The notes under the pieces: model-generated
The model's input: the letters and a program-made list of their open reading frames with translations, nothing else
The model's database searches: none
Told to the model about the DNA's origin: nothing
NCBI GenBank assembly: GCA_035610365.1
Contig: CM069436.1
Coordinates: forward strand, 87,359,912 to 87,423,911
DNA: 64,000 nt
Direction of reading: 5' to 3'
Source: Aquatica leii
Lineage: Eukaryota; Arthropoda; Insecta; Coleoptera; Lampyridae
Program-made: the position numbers and the translations under genes
Shown here: positions 21,628-32,699 of the stretch, piece after piece
Position numbering within the stretch: the stretch's first letter is position 1
How the letters are laid out: each line of letters starts with the position of its first letter

Positions 21628-23585
21628 TTGTAACAGATTTTAACTAATTGTTTGTTTGAGTTTTATATCTTAACTGTTATTTTTCTTCTATACCTTTAAC
21701 TAGTTTATAAAGATATATCAAGCTTTTATAGTTTTTTATAATATTATGTAATTGATAAAAGTGATGTTTCTACCACCTTTGTTCTGTTTTATTTTACACA
21801 ATACATAAATTTGAAACTTTTTTCAGACAATTCATATAATCAATACCTACAAAAAAGCTTCATACGAATCCATATTTTTTAAACGACCTAATTTTCTGTT
21901 GTGTTTGTGAAAGTATCAGTTTTGATTTCCGTATCACAACTTTAATAATATTCCATATTTGATTCTACGACGCGGAATACGAAAAGTTTTCATTCAAACG
22001 ATCCCTTCGCGTGCACTATAAAGTTTTCTCCTAAGAGTTTTACAGCAGTTCGTTTTTAGAGTATTTTGTAAAATTCACTACTATTTCCTTCTACGTTAAA
22101 TTTATCCTTGTAATATTACATGGCACTAATTCTTTCGTTAAATTAGAAATCAATATCGGGATGTGAGATCTACAACGTATAGATTTTTTAAATGCACGGG
22201 ATTGTCACACTGTCCTCGTATTTTTTTATAGACTCTTAAAACCATTCAATGGTAAAACCTATAAAACTGTTTCTGCTGTAAATTCTTTAGTTAAGAATCG
22301 GTAGTTTTATGTTGCTTTAAAAATTTGGCACAGCAAGTAGGCAGTGTAAAATTTTACTATTAAAATAACCCCAGTAAAATGAAAAGGCGTTACAATTATC
22401 ATTAAATATAACATATATTTTTTTTTATCTTAAGAAAAAACCTTATAATCATCAACATTCCGTAGATATTCATCGTAAACGGCAACATAAAATACAAAAC
22501 CATAACTACTGCTTCTAAATTACAGTTTAAATTTTAAAGGCAGTTACCACCAAGAGAGCCTTAACAAATAAAAGTTCCTTCGTTTTACGACATCACTTCA
22601 TGTGTTAATAATTCTCGCAATTATTATTCAGGAGAACTTGATAAACTATTGTTCCCTGTATACAATAACAATTATTAATGTTCCATAAAGAACAATCCTC
22701 AGCTGCCAACATTTAAAACAATGATTTAAAACAGCACCATAACCGTAAATAATTCTTCGCCTATATATTATATAACTGAAAAATTCAGTTTTACAATACA
22801 ACTATTAGTTGTTCTTATTAACGTGTGTCATTTCGTTATTTAAATACCAAAGATAGGAATGGCTTTAAAGGAGTGTCTGAAGGTGAACAAATTTTATTCC
22901 GTCTTGAAATTTTCTTGTTGGCACGTAGGCGCCGGTTCAATTAGGAAATAAGTAAGTTTTAGGTAGTTGACTGCAATATTTTATTATTTTATGGTTATAC
23001 CTCAATAAAAGCGTAATTTGCAAAAATTCAACGTTGCAAATACAAGAAAAAGAATTTTAAGCAGATAACGGTGAAAAAATTTCAATTGTGTTGAAAGTGG
23101 ATATTATTAACGGTAGCAAATTTAGGTTAAACGTAAGAAAAAATCACACGCGGTACACTTCCTATTCTTAACCTCGGCCTCATCTTCTTTTGATAAGCAT
23201 CAATAGAGTTCAAAGAAGCTATTATGTCTTAAAACGAATCTACTCTCTATTGTTTTCTACCGTAACAGACAAAGACTGTTTTTGAATATGTAGACAAGTG
23301 ATAAAAAAATTTCTTGTGACCTTGTACTTATATTTCTTTCCGGTAATCGAAATCTAATAGATTTGTTCTAAATCGAACTGACAGAAGGTGTGTTTGTTAC
23401 AGATTGTAATTAATTTTGTAGTTTCTTAAACGCTTTCAAAGAAATGACAGCAAACACGACGTATCTATTTGTTTCAAACAAGTTTTGCTAAGATTGCTTT
23501 AATTCTAGAAATTGATTGAGCTTTGTTGAGAATGTAAAGTACCTACATTAGAAATATTTCAGAGTAATATAATTAGAAAAGTGTA
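21628..23585. other. AT-rich spacer, possible LTR remnant at left
   Basis: The first few hundred bases should be the LTR of the gypsy fossil, judged from the PBS position, but its outer end cannot be placed. The rest shows no gene-like translation and no repeat within the window. Confidence 0.4.
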
Positions 23586-23589
23586 TATA

Positions 23590-24026
23590 CAGGGTGATTC
23601 ATATTTATTGTGTATCAGTAGTTACAAATTTGAAAATGAATATGACCTAGTTACTAACAATACTAGAAATAGTACTTTCGATTTATTCGAATTATTACTA
23701 TTTCTTCAGTTATTACATTTAATTCTAAATATTGACGGAAAAATTACATCAATAGAAACTAATAGTTTCCCAATGAGTGGTATCAAGAAACCGCACAATT
23801 TTGGAAATATAACTATGTATTAAAACGGAAACATTTTTTTCGAATTCAACTGATCTTATTTTTCGATATTTCCTAATCACTAATGTTAATATTTTGACTC
23901 CCAAATTTTATTTACAATATCAAAACTTTAAAAATGTACTACATTATCAAATAAAATTAAATTGTTTCGACTGATATTGTAAAATAGTAGAAAAAACTAG
24001 AAAGGCTTTCAATATAAATCACCCTG
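23590..24026. mobile_element. CAGGGTG MITE flanked by TATA
   Basis: The left end CAGGGTGATTCATATTTA is matched in inverted orientation at the right end (TAAATCACCCTG, 24,015-24,026). TATA stands immediately outside both ends (23,586-23,589 and 24,027-24,030), compatible with TA-targeting of Tc1/mariner-type elements. The 437 bp interior is AT-rich. An 80-codon open frame overlapping the left end (23,581-23,823) includes the terminus itself and is probably incidental. Single CAGGGTG ends at about 2,986, 24,560 and 44,983 suggest related truncated copies. Confidence 0.75.
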
Positions 24027-24030
24027 TATA

Positions 24031-25627
24031 TTTATCGTTTGTTCCTATAGAATCGATTTGAATACCATAAAAGTAATGTCATTGCTTTCTTTAAAACATC
24101 AAACTAAGAAATCAATTGGAATACCTTTAAAATTACGATTAATTGCATAATATAGAATGTAATAAGAGTTGGATAAACACCGTAATTACGTGTGCCATTT
24201 CAACCATAACTAACTTAGTAAAGGAACTAAATTTAGCCCGTTAATTGCCAATTAGAGCAAAACCAAAAATTGCATTAAAACCTGTCATTGAAAAACGTGT
24301 AAATATAATTTAAATAACTATGGTAACAATAGGTTTTAATATAATACGCAAGGACGTGTACACAATTAATTAACAGTCTGTGTAATCGATGTAATTACAT
24401 ATTAATTTTTACCTTAAAAAATTGTTTTTTTTTTGAAAAATTAAAATTTATTGTTTGCCTATGGCCCTGGCCTGTATATAATTCAAAATGCGTACACTTA
24501 AAACATTAATCATATTGCATCTATTATTATCCACTTACAAATGACAACATTTTATATACAGGGTGCTCAAGATATCGTTTCTATATATAACTTATAATAC
24601 AAAAAGTAATTAAACGACAACAACAAATTGAATAAATTTTGCGTAGTTGACGGCAAATCTAAAAAAAAATTTTATTTTTGTACAGATCAATTACCTCGTT
24701 TTTACGATTATTTACGGCACTTTTTGAGTACAAAACTTAAGTTAGTATTCGCATTTTTAAAGCGTATGATTGCGCACAGATAACTACTAACAGGTAAGGG
24801 TGTTTGTGTTAGTGTGTTCGTAAAACACTAAAAGAAATCATTCGATGATAAAAACAAGCAAGCCACGTGACTTGTTTAGTTACTTTTTTTAAGGATATTT
24901 ACTGTCTTCCTTATACTACAGGGTCAAGTAGTGTGAGAGTAATCTCGATCTCATTGTACAATGACACAATTTTAATAGAACCGTAACATCAAATAAAACG
25001 CCACCCGATTCGATAGTTAAGTTCTCGATTTCAGTGACAATAAACTAATTTAATGCTAATATGTAACGTGAACATTTTGTCGGTTGCATACCTCTGATTT
25101 CAATTAAAGTTTTTTCATTCACAGCGTATGCAAATGATTCTGCGCAACGCAATTACCCATAGTGAAAAAACAATTGCAGCTTTTTTCTAAGCCATCTTTT
25201 GGTTGCACGTCAGTGCGGTAGCATAGCCTCGTTATTTTTTAAATTTATTTAAGAGGTGATTCGTTAAGTGTCCTTGCACTGCGGTCTCCTTGATACTTTT
25301 GCGGATCTCTGAGTTTTGTAATATTCGTTAGATGGGCAAATCTAATACACAATTTCAAGATTCTCCTCTGGGGCAACTAACCCCAAAAACTTAGTGGCTC
25401 TCCTGTTACTTATCAGTTCAATGATTCTTGGAAACATTTTGAGTATAATCAATTGTCGGGTGAAATATTACCTGCCTACCAGTGTATATCTATTAGTTTA
25501 AGTTTGAGCATGTTTTGGATATGCCATTAGCGCTAATCGCATGTCAGAAAAACTGTAAGTAACCTCTTTCTGTATTTCATTACTTGTTTTGGTGCCGATC
25601 GTAGATACAAACGACTAGATGCATATT
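24031..25627. other. AT-rich spacer with partial MITE end
   Basis: TATATACAGGGTGCTC near 24,556 is an unpaired MITE-like end. Around 25,200-25,500 the composition is less AT-rich and the minus strand has a run reading FLGLVAPEENLEIVY, which I do not recognise. No host exon is evident. Confidence 0.4.
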
Positions 25628-25632
25628 ATCAC
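25628..25632. repeat. Target site duplication, left (ATCAC)
   Basis: ATCAC directly precedes the 5' LTR and is repeated exactly after the 3' LTR at 31,613-31,617. Five-base duplications are usual for BEL/Pao integrases. Confidence 0.95.
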
Positions 25633-25872
25633 TGTTTAAGCGAAAACGATTTTTTTGTTAAGGTTGTACATATTGTTAAGTGAAAGGACAGGTTTACATC
25701 CTTTGTACTCTAAAAATAGAAATTTTATGAGTCATAGTGGTAGTTTTAAGTTAGTTGCATTAAATATTTCAGTGAGAAAACAGCTACTCGAATTATTTGT
25801 ATAAAAAGTTAAAATAAAAAGTACAACATAAAAAAACTACAATACAGTCCACTTTTATTTACAAAATTAACA
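25633..25872 (+). repeat. 5' LTR of the BEL/Pao element
   Basis: It is 240 bp, TGTTTAAGCG... to ...AAATTAACA, and identical to the 3' LTR except at 25,765. It should contain promoter and polyadenylation signals. A/T-rich strings such as TATAAAAAG at about 25,800 and AATAAAAAG at about 25,813 are candidates, but neither can be proven by eye. Confidence 0.95.
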
Positions 25873-25890
25873 TTGGTCCAATCGACCGGA
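25873..25890 (+). promoter_or_regulatory. Primer-binding site of the BEL/Pao element
   Basis: Immediately after the LTR end, T then TGGTCCAATCGACC provides the TGG that pairs with the CCA end of a primer tRNA. The match to a particular tRNA was not settled: the complement ends in GGACCA, and beyond about 12 nt no standard T-arm pattern is visible. Confidence 0.6.
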
Positions 25891-26082
25891 TAATGAATTA
25901 AGAAATTTACGAAAAATCAAAAGGCCGGCCGGTAATTTTCCACAAACAACGGTCCAGTGCTACAACGGACGGGGGCAGGAGACGCAAAATCGCTGTTCAT
26001 TCCTCACAAGCTCTTTCAGTTCCGTAAGTTTTTCCTTTAATTTTTACCTTTAATTTGAATATTGTTTCTTATATTTATAATA

Positions 26083-29000
26083 ATGGCAGATATATTAAAA
26101 ACAAAACGTGCTGTTGTGAAAGGTAAAGTTACTCGTTTTTGCAATTTATTAGAAAAAATAACTGCTAGTGCCGATCCTAACGCGCTTAATCAAGTAAAAG
26201 AACGATTAGTAAAATTAGAATTAACTTGGGATGAATTTGATAATATTCAAACAGAATTAGAGATTTTAGATCCCGAGGAAGTACAATCTAATGAACGTGA
26301 TCAATTTGAAAATATATATTTTGAAGTAGTCAGTAAAACAAAGTCATTGCTAAATAAACAGTCGGTTGTCGTAGAAAACGAAAATACGGGTTACAGAACA
26401 AATAACGAAACATCCGTTAGGTTACCTGTAATTACATTGCCCAGCTTTGACGGCCAGTACTGTAATTGGTTAGAGTTTAGAGACGCCTTTAAAGCATTAG
26501 TAGATAGTAACGAGTCAATTCATAAAATACAAAAATTTTATTATTTGCGTTCATCTCTGCAAGGAGATGCAGCTCATATTATACAGTCGATTCAAGTTTC
26601 TGCTGACAATTACGAAAACGCTTGGCAATTGTTAGTTGATCGATTTGAAAATAAAACATTAATGATTCATAATCATATTAAGGCGATTTTTGAGCATCCT
26701 ACAATTCAAAAAGAGTCGCATGTTGTACTTCGTAAACTATTTGATAGTGTTAGTAAAAATTTACGAGCTCTAAAAACACTTGGGGAAAATACGGATGCCT
26801 GGGATAGATTAATTATTTACGTTATAACTAATAAGTTTGACCATATCACGCGTCGCGACTGGGAGTCATACAAATATACGAACGGTTTACCGGAAATGAG
26901 TGACATGTATGCGTTCTTAAAAGCAAAATGCGATATACTAGAAAAGCTTGAAGTTAATAAAATTGATAAATATAAGTCGATTCAAAATTTCAATAAAAAA
27001 CCGTTAAGTAGTAATACCTTTATTGTTAGCGAAAATAAATGTTATTATTGTCACAAAGAACATGCAATTTATCATTGTGATAAGTTTTTACAATTACCTG
27101 TAAATGATAGGATTCTAGCAATTAAAAAGCTTAAGCTGTGCTCTATTTGTTTACGTGATTCACATTCATCATGGAGGTGTAAAGGCAAAAAGTGCTTTAA
27201 ATGTAACAAGCCACATAATACGTTATTGCACTTAAATTTTACGAATAATTTGAATAGCATTGAATCGAAAACCGTTAATGAAAATAAAGCCGAAGGACAA
27301 GCACCTGAGGCAATTCCTTCTACCTCTAATGACATTTCTTCTGTGAATAGTAGTCTTATTGATAATATAGAAAGGTCCGCAGGATCACGTCAAATTTTAT
27401 TATCAACAGCCTTAATCAAATTAGTTCACAAAAATAAGATCGTAGTGTGCCGTGCTTTATTGGATAGTGGATCTCAAAGTCATTTTATTAAAAAAAGTAT
27501 TTGCGAAGAATTAGACTTACCTATCGTTAATGTAAATCATGTAGTCAAGGGTATTGGAGGATCATTAGCTACTATTTTCAATCAAGTTCATGTTACAATC
27601 CAGTCTTGCATTAATGATTTCAGTTTAAACATTAATTGTTTGGTTTTACCGAAAATAACAAATAAGTTGCCAACTGCTTCATTCAGCAAAGAGAGGTTAA
27701 ATATACCACAAAATGTAACTTTAGCTGATCCCGACTACAATATTTCTAGAGACGTTGATATTTTGTTAGGATCTAACGTATTTTGGACACTATTATGTGA
27801 CGGTAGAAAACAAATAGGAACTAATTCTCTAATGTTACAAAGGACACAGTTAGGATGGATAGTTGCTGGAGAAGTTTATTATCCGTCGGTGTGCAATATT
27901 TCGTCAAATTATTTAGTAGAGAATTTTGATTCAATTATAAATGACAATATTTTAGAAAAATTTTGGCATGTAGAGGAAGTTACGAATAATAAAAATTGTA
28001 ATTTTTCTAAGGATGAAAGATTTTGCGAAGATCATTTTATAGCTACTACTAAACGTGATAGCACCGGACGTTTTATAGTTAATATTCCATTTAAAAATTC
28101 TTTAAACGATTTAGGAAACTCGCGTGAAGCCGCAATTCGTCGTTTTTACTCTTTAGAAAAACGATTACAATGTAATCCAAATTTAAAGAACGAGTACATT
28201 CAATTCATGAATGAGTATAAAAATTTAAATCACATGTGCGAAATATACAGCGAGGATCAAAGACAAGAAAACGGGTACTATTTGCCACACCACGCAATAA
28301 TCAAAGAGTCTAGTCTTACAACAAAGTGTCGCGTAGTGTTTGATGCGTCCGCAAAAACTGATAGCGGCTTGTCTTTGAATAGCGTACAATTTAAAGGTCC
28401 AACATTGCAAAATGATATTTTCCAAATTTTATTAAGGTTTCGTAAACATCGATATGTAATGACTGCTGACATATCTAAGATGTATCGGCAAATTTTGGTA
28501 GACGAAGATCAACAAAAATATCAAAAAATTTATTGGCGTAATGAACCCCATGAAACTTTAAAATGTTATTCTCTAACTACCGTAACTTATGGTTTTACTA
28601 GTGCTCCTTATCTCGCAGTGAGATCTTTGGTACAGTTAGGTTTAGAAAATACACAAACATTTCCGGTTGCAAGTAAGGTAATTCTTAACGATTTTTATGT
28701 AGACGATCTGTTAACGGGCGCTAACACAAAAGAAGAGTTTCTGCTGATTCAAAAACAAGTCACAGACATACTGCAACAAGGATGTTTTGAGTTAAGAAAA
28801 TGGTTATGTAATGATCAATCAATTTTAAATAATTTTAATGTAAATAATGAGCTAGAATCAAGTATTTTACGTATAGGAGAAAAGGAACACAACAAAACAT
28901 TAGGTATTTATTGGAATGCAAAAAACGATGTCATACAGTATTCAATAAATAATTTTATTAAGCAAAAAAGTATTTCGAAAAGGACAATTCTTTCTGTAAT

Positions 29001-31248
29001 TTGCCAAATTTACGATCCATTAGGTTTATTAGGTCCAATTATTATAGTGGCAAAATTATATATTCAAGAACTTTGGAAATTAAATATTGATTGGGATGAT
29101 ACAATACCCAATTCTTTATGTGAAAAATGGATAACGTTTCAAGATCAATTATTCTTAATAAATTCAATTTGTTTACCGCGATATGTCTTAAACGACCGTT
29201 ACGTAACGCTTCAGTTACACGGATTTTGCGATGCTTCGGAAAAGGCTTACGGGGCGTCTGTATATGTACGTACTTTAGTTTCCGATGGCAGTATCACTTC
29301 AAAATTACTGTGTGCAAAATCTCGAGTGGCACCATTAAAAAAAATATGCTTACCACGATTAGAATTATGCGCAGCTCTCTTATTATCTAGGTTAGTTCAT
29401 GTAGTAGTAGACGCTATAGCAATCAAATTTCAAAAAATATTTTTATGGACAGATTCAACCGTGTCGTTAGCATGGATTAAAGGAGCTCCTAACCGCTGGA
29501 AAACGTTTGTTGCAAATAGGGTTAGTGAAATTCAATCACTTACTAGCATCAATAGTTGGCATCATGTAAAGTCAAACAAAAACCCGGCTGATTTACTATC
29601 GCGCGGTGTAAATCCATCAAAATTAAAAGATTTAAGTTTGTGGTGGCAAGGTCCTGATTATTTGATTAGCTCTGATAGTAAATGGAACTTAAATTATGAT
29701 AGTGTAGAGTTAGATATACCAGAAGAAAAATTTGTATCATGTGTTTCTGTTGTTACTTTTAATAGCTTAGATTTAATTAATACATATTCGAATTTGAATA
29801 AGGTACAACGAGTGTTGGCATATATATTAAGATTTATTAGTAACTTAAGAGTGGTACCAGACACTCGACAATTTGGCATTTTAACATCACTAGAACTTGA
29901 TAATGCTCTAAATTTCTTAATAAAAACTGTACAACTGGAATGTTTTCCAAATGAGTACAATGCATTATTAAAAAACAAAGAAATTAGTAAAAAAAGTAAA
30001 CTTTTAACTTTAAATCCATTTATATACAATCATGTAATACGTGTAGGTGGAAGAATCGCTAATTCAAAGCACTCGTTCACTAAAAAACATCCTATTTTAT
30101 TACCACAAAGTCACAAATTAACTGATCTAATTTTACGTAACGAACATCATCGACTTATGCATTGTGGTGTTCAAAACTTGCTTTATTCAATAAGAGAAAG
30201 ATATTGGCCTATATCTGGCCGAAATGCGTGCAAAAAGGTTATACGACAATGCGTTACATGTTTTAAATCTAAACCAAAAACAGTACAGTATTTAATGGGA
30301 AACCTACCCGATGTTAGAGTTAACGACTATTCTCCATTTCAAAACGTTGGGGTTGACTATGCAGGCCCTTTTTTAATCAAGGACAGAAAAACTAGAAACT
30401 CTAAAACAGTCAAAGCGTACATTTGCTTATTTATATGTTTAAGTACTAAAGCTGTTCATTTAGATTTGACTACAGAATTAACAACAAAGGCATTTATCGA
30501 TACATTAAAGCGATTTATTAGTAGACGAGGTAGGCCCTCAAATATATATTCAGACAACGCAACCAATTTTGTGGGAGCTAATAAAGAAATTAAAGAATTA
30601 TATCAATTTTTAAAATCTGAATCAAACGTTATTGGTAACGATCTGAGTAAAGAAAGAGTGACTTGGCATTTCATACCAGCACGATCTCCTAATTTCGGAG
30701 GCATCTGGGAAGCGGGCATTAAAAGTACCAAAACACATCTTAGACGTGTTATTGGTAGTCAATTATTAACGTATGATGAATTTTATACAGTACTTGTTCA
30801 AATTGAAGGTATTCTTAACTCACGACCCCTTTGTCCCCTTTCCTCAGATCCTAATGACCTAACAGCACTTACTCCGTCGCATTTCTTGATTGGAAAAACA
30901 ATCACTGCTATTCCGGAACAAAATATAACACACGTGCCGGAAAACCGACTAAATAAGTTTCAAAAGTTACAAGCCACCATCCAACACTACTGGACTAGGT
31001 GGCATAAGGAGTACTTAGCAGAGTTACAAACCCGTTACAAGTGGAAACATAATTCAAACAATTTAATAAAGGTCGGATCCTTAGTAATCATAAAAGACGA
31101 AAACCCACACATCAGAAATTGGCCTCTAGGAAGAATACTTCAATTATATCCAGGGAACGATGGCATTACCAGAGTAGTTGATATAAAAGTGCAGGGTGGT
31201 GTTATCAGACGTGCAGTGAATAAATTATGTGTTGTGCCTATAGACTAA
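26083..31248 (+). CDS. BEL/Pao Gag-Pol polyprotein (1,721 aa)
   Basis: This single frame encodes the capsid and replication enzymes of the retrotransposon. ATG at 26,083 (MADILK) is chosen; an upstream in-frame TTG at 26,062 is unlikely. Residues about 110-263 form the DUF1759-like Gag block. Zinc knuckles follow at 320-332 (CYYC...H....C), 353-366 and 371-383. The aspartic protease has LDSGS at 460-464. The reverse transcriptase has Asp796 in TADIS and the YVDD box at 872-875. RNase H has its carboxylate set at Asp1050, Glu1094, Asp1124 and Asp1170. The integrase has an HHCC zinc site (His1356, His1360, Cys1390, Cys1393) and a catalytic triad Asp1425, Asp1491, Glu1543. The last ~90 residues are a DUF5641-like tail. 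All key residues are present, length is normal for the family and there is no frameshift, so the protein is probably functional. Codon use is AT-rich like the surroundings. Confidence 0.97.
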   Translation: MADILKTKRAVVKGKVTRFCNLLEKITASADPNALNQVKERLVKLELTWDEFDNIQTELEILDPEEVQSNERDQFENIYFEVVSKTKSLLNKQSVVVENENTGYRTNNETSVRLPVITLPSFDGQYCNWLEFRDAFKALVDSNESIHKIQKFYYLRSSLQGDAAHIIQSIQVSADNYENAWQLLVDRFENKTLMIHNHIKAIFEHPTIQKESHVVLRKLFDSVSKNLRALKTLGENTDAWDRLIIYVITNKFDHITRRDWESYKYTNGLPEMSDMYAFLKAKCDILEKLEVNKIDKYKSIQNFNKKPLSSNTFIVSENKCYYCHKEHAIYHCDKFLQLPVNDRILAIKKLKLCSICLRDSHSSWRCKGKKCFKCNKPHNTLLHLNFTNNLNSIESKTVNENKAEGQAPEAIPSTSNDISSVNSSLIDNIERSAGSRQILLSTALIKLVHKNKIVVCRALLDSGSQSHFIKKSICEELDLPIVNVNHVVKGIGGSLATIFNQVHVTIQSCINDFSLNINCLVLPKITNKLPTASFSKERLNIPQNVTLADPDYNISRDVDILLGSNVFWTLLCDGRKQIGTNSLMLQRTQLGWIVAGEVYYPSVCNISSNYLVENFDSIINDNILEKFWHVEEVTNNKNCNFSKDERFCEDHFIATTKRDSTGRFIVNIPFKNSLNDLGNSREAAIRRFYSLEKRLQCNPNLKNEYIQFMNEYKNLNHMCEIYSEDQRQENGYYLPHHAIIKESSLTTKCRVVFDASAKTDSGLSLNSVQFKGPTLQNDIFQILLRFRKHRYVMTADISKMYRQILVDEDQQKYQKIYWRNEPHETLKCYSLTTVTYGFTSAPYLAVRSLVQLGLENTQTFPVASKVILNDFYVDDLLTGANTKEEFLLIQKQVTDILQQGCFELRKWLCNDQSILNNFNVNNELESSILRIGEKEHNKTLGIYWNAKNDVIQYSINNFIKQKSISKRTILSVICQIYDPLGLLGPIIIVAKLYIQELWKLNIDWDDTIPNSLCEKWITFQDQLFLINSICLPRYVLNDRYVTLQLHGFCDASEKAYGASVYVRTLVSDGSITSKLLCAKSRVAPLKKICLPRLELCAALLLSRLVHVVVDAIAIKFQKIFLWTDSTVSLAWIKGAPNRWKTFVANRVSEIQSLTSINSWHHVKSNKNPADLLSRGVNPSKLKDLSLWWQGPDYLISSDSKWNLNYDSVELDIPEEKFVSCVSVVTFNSLDLINTYSNLNKVQRVLAYILRFISNLRVVPDTRQFGILTSLELDNALNFLIKTVQLECFPNEYNALLKNKEISKKSKLLTLNPFIYNHVIRVGGRIANSKHSFTKKHPILLPQSHKLTDLILRNEHHRLMHCGVQNLLYSIRERYWPISGRNACKKVIRQCVTCFKSKPKTVQYLMGNLPDVRVNDYSPFQNVGVDYAGPFLIKDRKTRNSKTVKAYICLFICLSTKAVHLDLTTELTTKAFIDTLKRFISRRGRPSNIYSDNATNFVGANKEIKELYQFLKSESNVIGNDLSKERVTWHFIPARSPNFGGIWEAGIKSTKTHLRRVIGSQLLTYDEFYTVLVQIEGILNSRPLCPLSSDPNDLTALTPSHFLIGKTITAIPEQNITHVPENRLNKFQKLQATIQHYWTRWHKEYLAELQTRYKWKHNSNNLIKVGSLVIIKDENPHIRNWPLGRILQLYPGNDGITRVVDIKVQGGVIRRAVNKLCVVPID

Positions 31249-31359
31249 GTCAAAGACTAGTGGCCACATCTTGGCAATTCAAGGTTTAAAGTAATGTAAT
31301 TGTATATATTGTTATGTATGTATATAAAATTAATATGTCAAATTGAAAGGTATCCTTTC

Positions 31360-31372
31360 AAGGCGGGCGGGA
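31360..31372 (+). promoter_or_regulatory. Polypurine tract
   Basis: AAGGCGGGCGGGA abuts the TG start of the 3' LTR, the site where plus-strand synthesis is primed. G-rich interrupted tracts of this kind are seen in BEL elements. The two C bases make it imperfect. Confidence 0.8.
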
Positions 31373-31612
31373 TGTTTAAGCGAAAACGATTTTTTTGTTA
31401 AGGTTGTACATATTGTTAAGTGAAAGGACAGGTTTACATCCTTTGTACTCTAAAAATAGAAATTTTATGAGTCATAGTGGTAGTTTTAAGTTAGTTGCAT
31501 TAAACATTTCAGTGAGAAAACAGCTACTCGAATTATTTGTATAAAAAGTTAAAATAAAAAGTACAACATAAAAAAACTACAATACAGTCCACTTTTATTT
31601 ACAAAATTAACA
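31373..31612 (+). repeat. 3' LTR of the BEL/Pao element
   Basis: It is 240 bp and matches the 5' LTR except for C at 31,505. It ends CA and is followed by the ATCAC duplication. Confidence 0.95.
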
Positions 31613-31617
31613 ATCAC
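31613..31617. repeat. Target site duplication, right (ATCAC)
   Basis: Exact repeat of 25,628-25,632. The empty site would join 25,632 directly to 31,618. Confidence 0.95.
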
Positions 31618-31959
31618 GATTAACTGATGTAGATTTTTTTTGTAATTATCCGTTAAAATTATCATGGGTTCGTTTTGCTTTTGACTGTGTAATCACTTTA
31701 GATTTGTGGAAATTCAATGCTTTTTCTTTGTATTCACCAAATTAAATTCACTAACTTCAACGTCTAATTCAAGGACCCGCTAATACTAGCATTATTGTGT
31801 TATTGCTTGCGAAAAACTTACTATTTATTGTGTATTTTTTTTCCTGATTGTTGTTTTTATTTTTTTATGCTGCCGTTGAAATAAATACACTCATTGTTAA
31901 ATTAGTGTTGTTAAATTTGTTTGTCAGGTAAAAACGGACACTTGGAGTTCTTTCTTCCC

Positions 31960-32300
31960 GTTTTGGCGTCTTTTTAAAGGGAATTACAATCGACACATCA
32001 AAGACAAGCTAAATCCTATAAGTTACGCTCTCACTTCCTACTCTTAGGCTGCTTTCGTTTTGGTGATTAAATTATCGGTAAGTGATCGCACTTCAGCTTA
32101 GTGCAAAGTTTATGTTTTACCCTAACACATTCCATGATTACTGAGAGTGCAGTTCTCGTAACTGCTGGTATCACCAGACATGCCATTCTCTCTACTTTGA
32201 CCAGCTTGGTTCTCTTATCCTATACCAGCGCACCGGATGTGATGATGGGTTTTGTCGTCACAGTATATAACCATTAGATCATTGTGGTCTTTTAATCCCC
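31960..32300 (-). pseudogene. Jockey-like LINE RT C-terminal fragment
   Basis: The minus strand reads WLYTVTTKPIITSGALV, then after a stop DKRTKLVKVERMACLVIPAV and TRTALSVIMECVRVK. These match the thumb region of Jockey-clade reverse transcriptases, whose usual form is IYTAVVRPIITYGA.VW, then LSKLQRMACLAITGAMRTTPTAALEVLL. A weak RNase-H-linker-like piece continues to about 31,960. The fragment is short and broken by stops. It lies just outside the BEL/Pao insertion and is on the opposite strand. Confidence 0.75.
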
Positions 32301-32699
32301 ATGTGTGACCGACCATCCGTTTCGTTGCATTCAGAACCCAGATGATAATAACCACATGTTAAATTTGATTATCTGCCTTTGCTGTAATGTTGTCAACGTA
32401 TATTTATTAAGCGCTTTTATAATGAAGACTTAAGCGCTTTAATAGTTGTATCAAGAAAAAGCCGTAATTTGTAGAGGTTAGTTTTCCTTTGTTTCTATAG
32501 CATTATGTAACCTTTGTAATTAACGTTTTAGTTTTTCTGGTACGTACGACGTTTTTTTGTACGTACAATTTCGTTTTTCTGAATATGAGATTTTGTTTTT
32601 GGATACATATGTACGTTTACTTTTGTTTAATTTATGCAATGTGTTTAACGCTAACGATTCCGATGGATTTCTGTTATGTTTACGATTTACGACTACGAT
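32301..32699. other. T-rich spacer
   Basis: It contains a short TTAAGCGCTTTTA/TTAAGCGCTTTAA repeat at about 32,407-32,441 and GTACGTAC strings at about 32,540-32,565. No gene is recognised. Confidence 0.45.

Larger units (their letters stand above)
25633..31612 (+). mobile_element. Complete BEL/Pao LTR retrotransposon, 5,980 bp
   Basis: This is a full element in order: 240 bp 5' LTR, PBS-like start, 210 bp leader, one long open polyprotein frame, 124 bp 3' untranslated segment with a G-rich polypurine tract, 240 bp 3' LTR. LTRs begin TG and end CA, and a 5 bp duplication ATCAC flanks the insertion. The two LTRs differ at one base only (T at 25,765 against C at 31,505), and the polyprotein has no internal stop. 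Together these point to a recent insertion, possibly from a still active family. No envelope-like frame follows the polyprotein. Domain order protease-RT-RNase H-integrase and the DUF1759/DUF1758/DUF5641-type blocks place it in BEL/Pao rather than gypsy or copia. Confidence 0.97.

Noticed and set aside
23581..23823. 80-codon frame overlapping the CAGGGTG MITE
   Set aside because: It begins in the terminal repeat, has no transposase motif and is too short for a transposase.
26062..26082. Upstream TTG start for the polyprotein
   Set aside because: The ATG at 26,083 gives a normal BEL/Pao N-terminus; non-ATG initiation is not needed.
27072..30029. Minus-strand and alternative-frame open stretches inside the BEL/Pao polyprotein (up to 111 codons)
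   Set aside because: They overlap a clearly coding frame with all family motifs and have no motif of their own.
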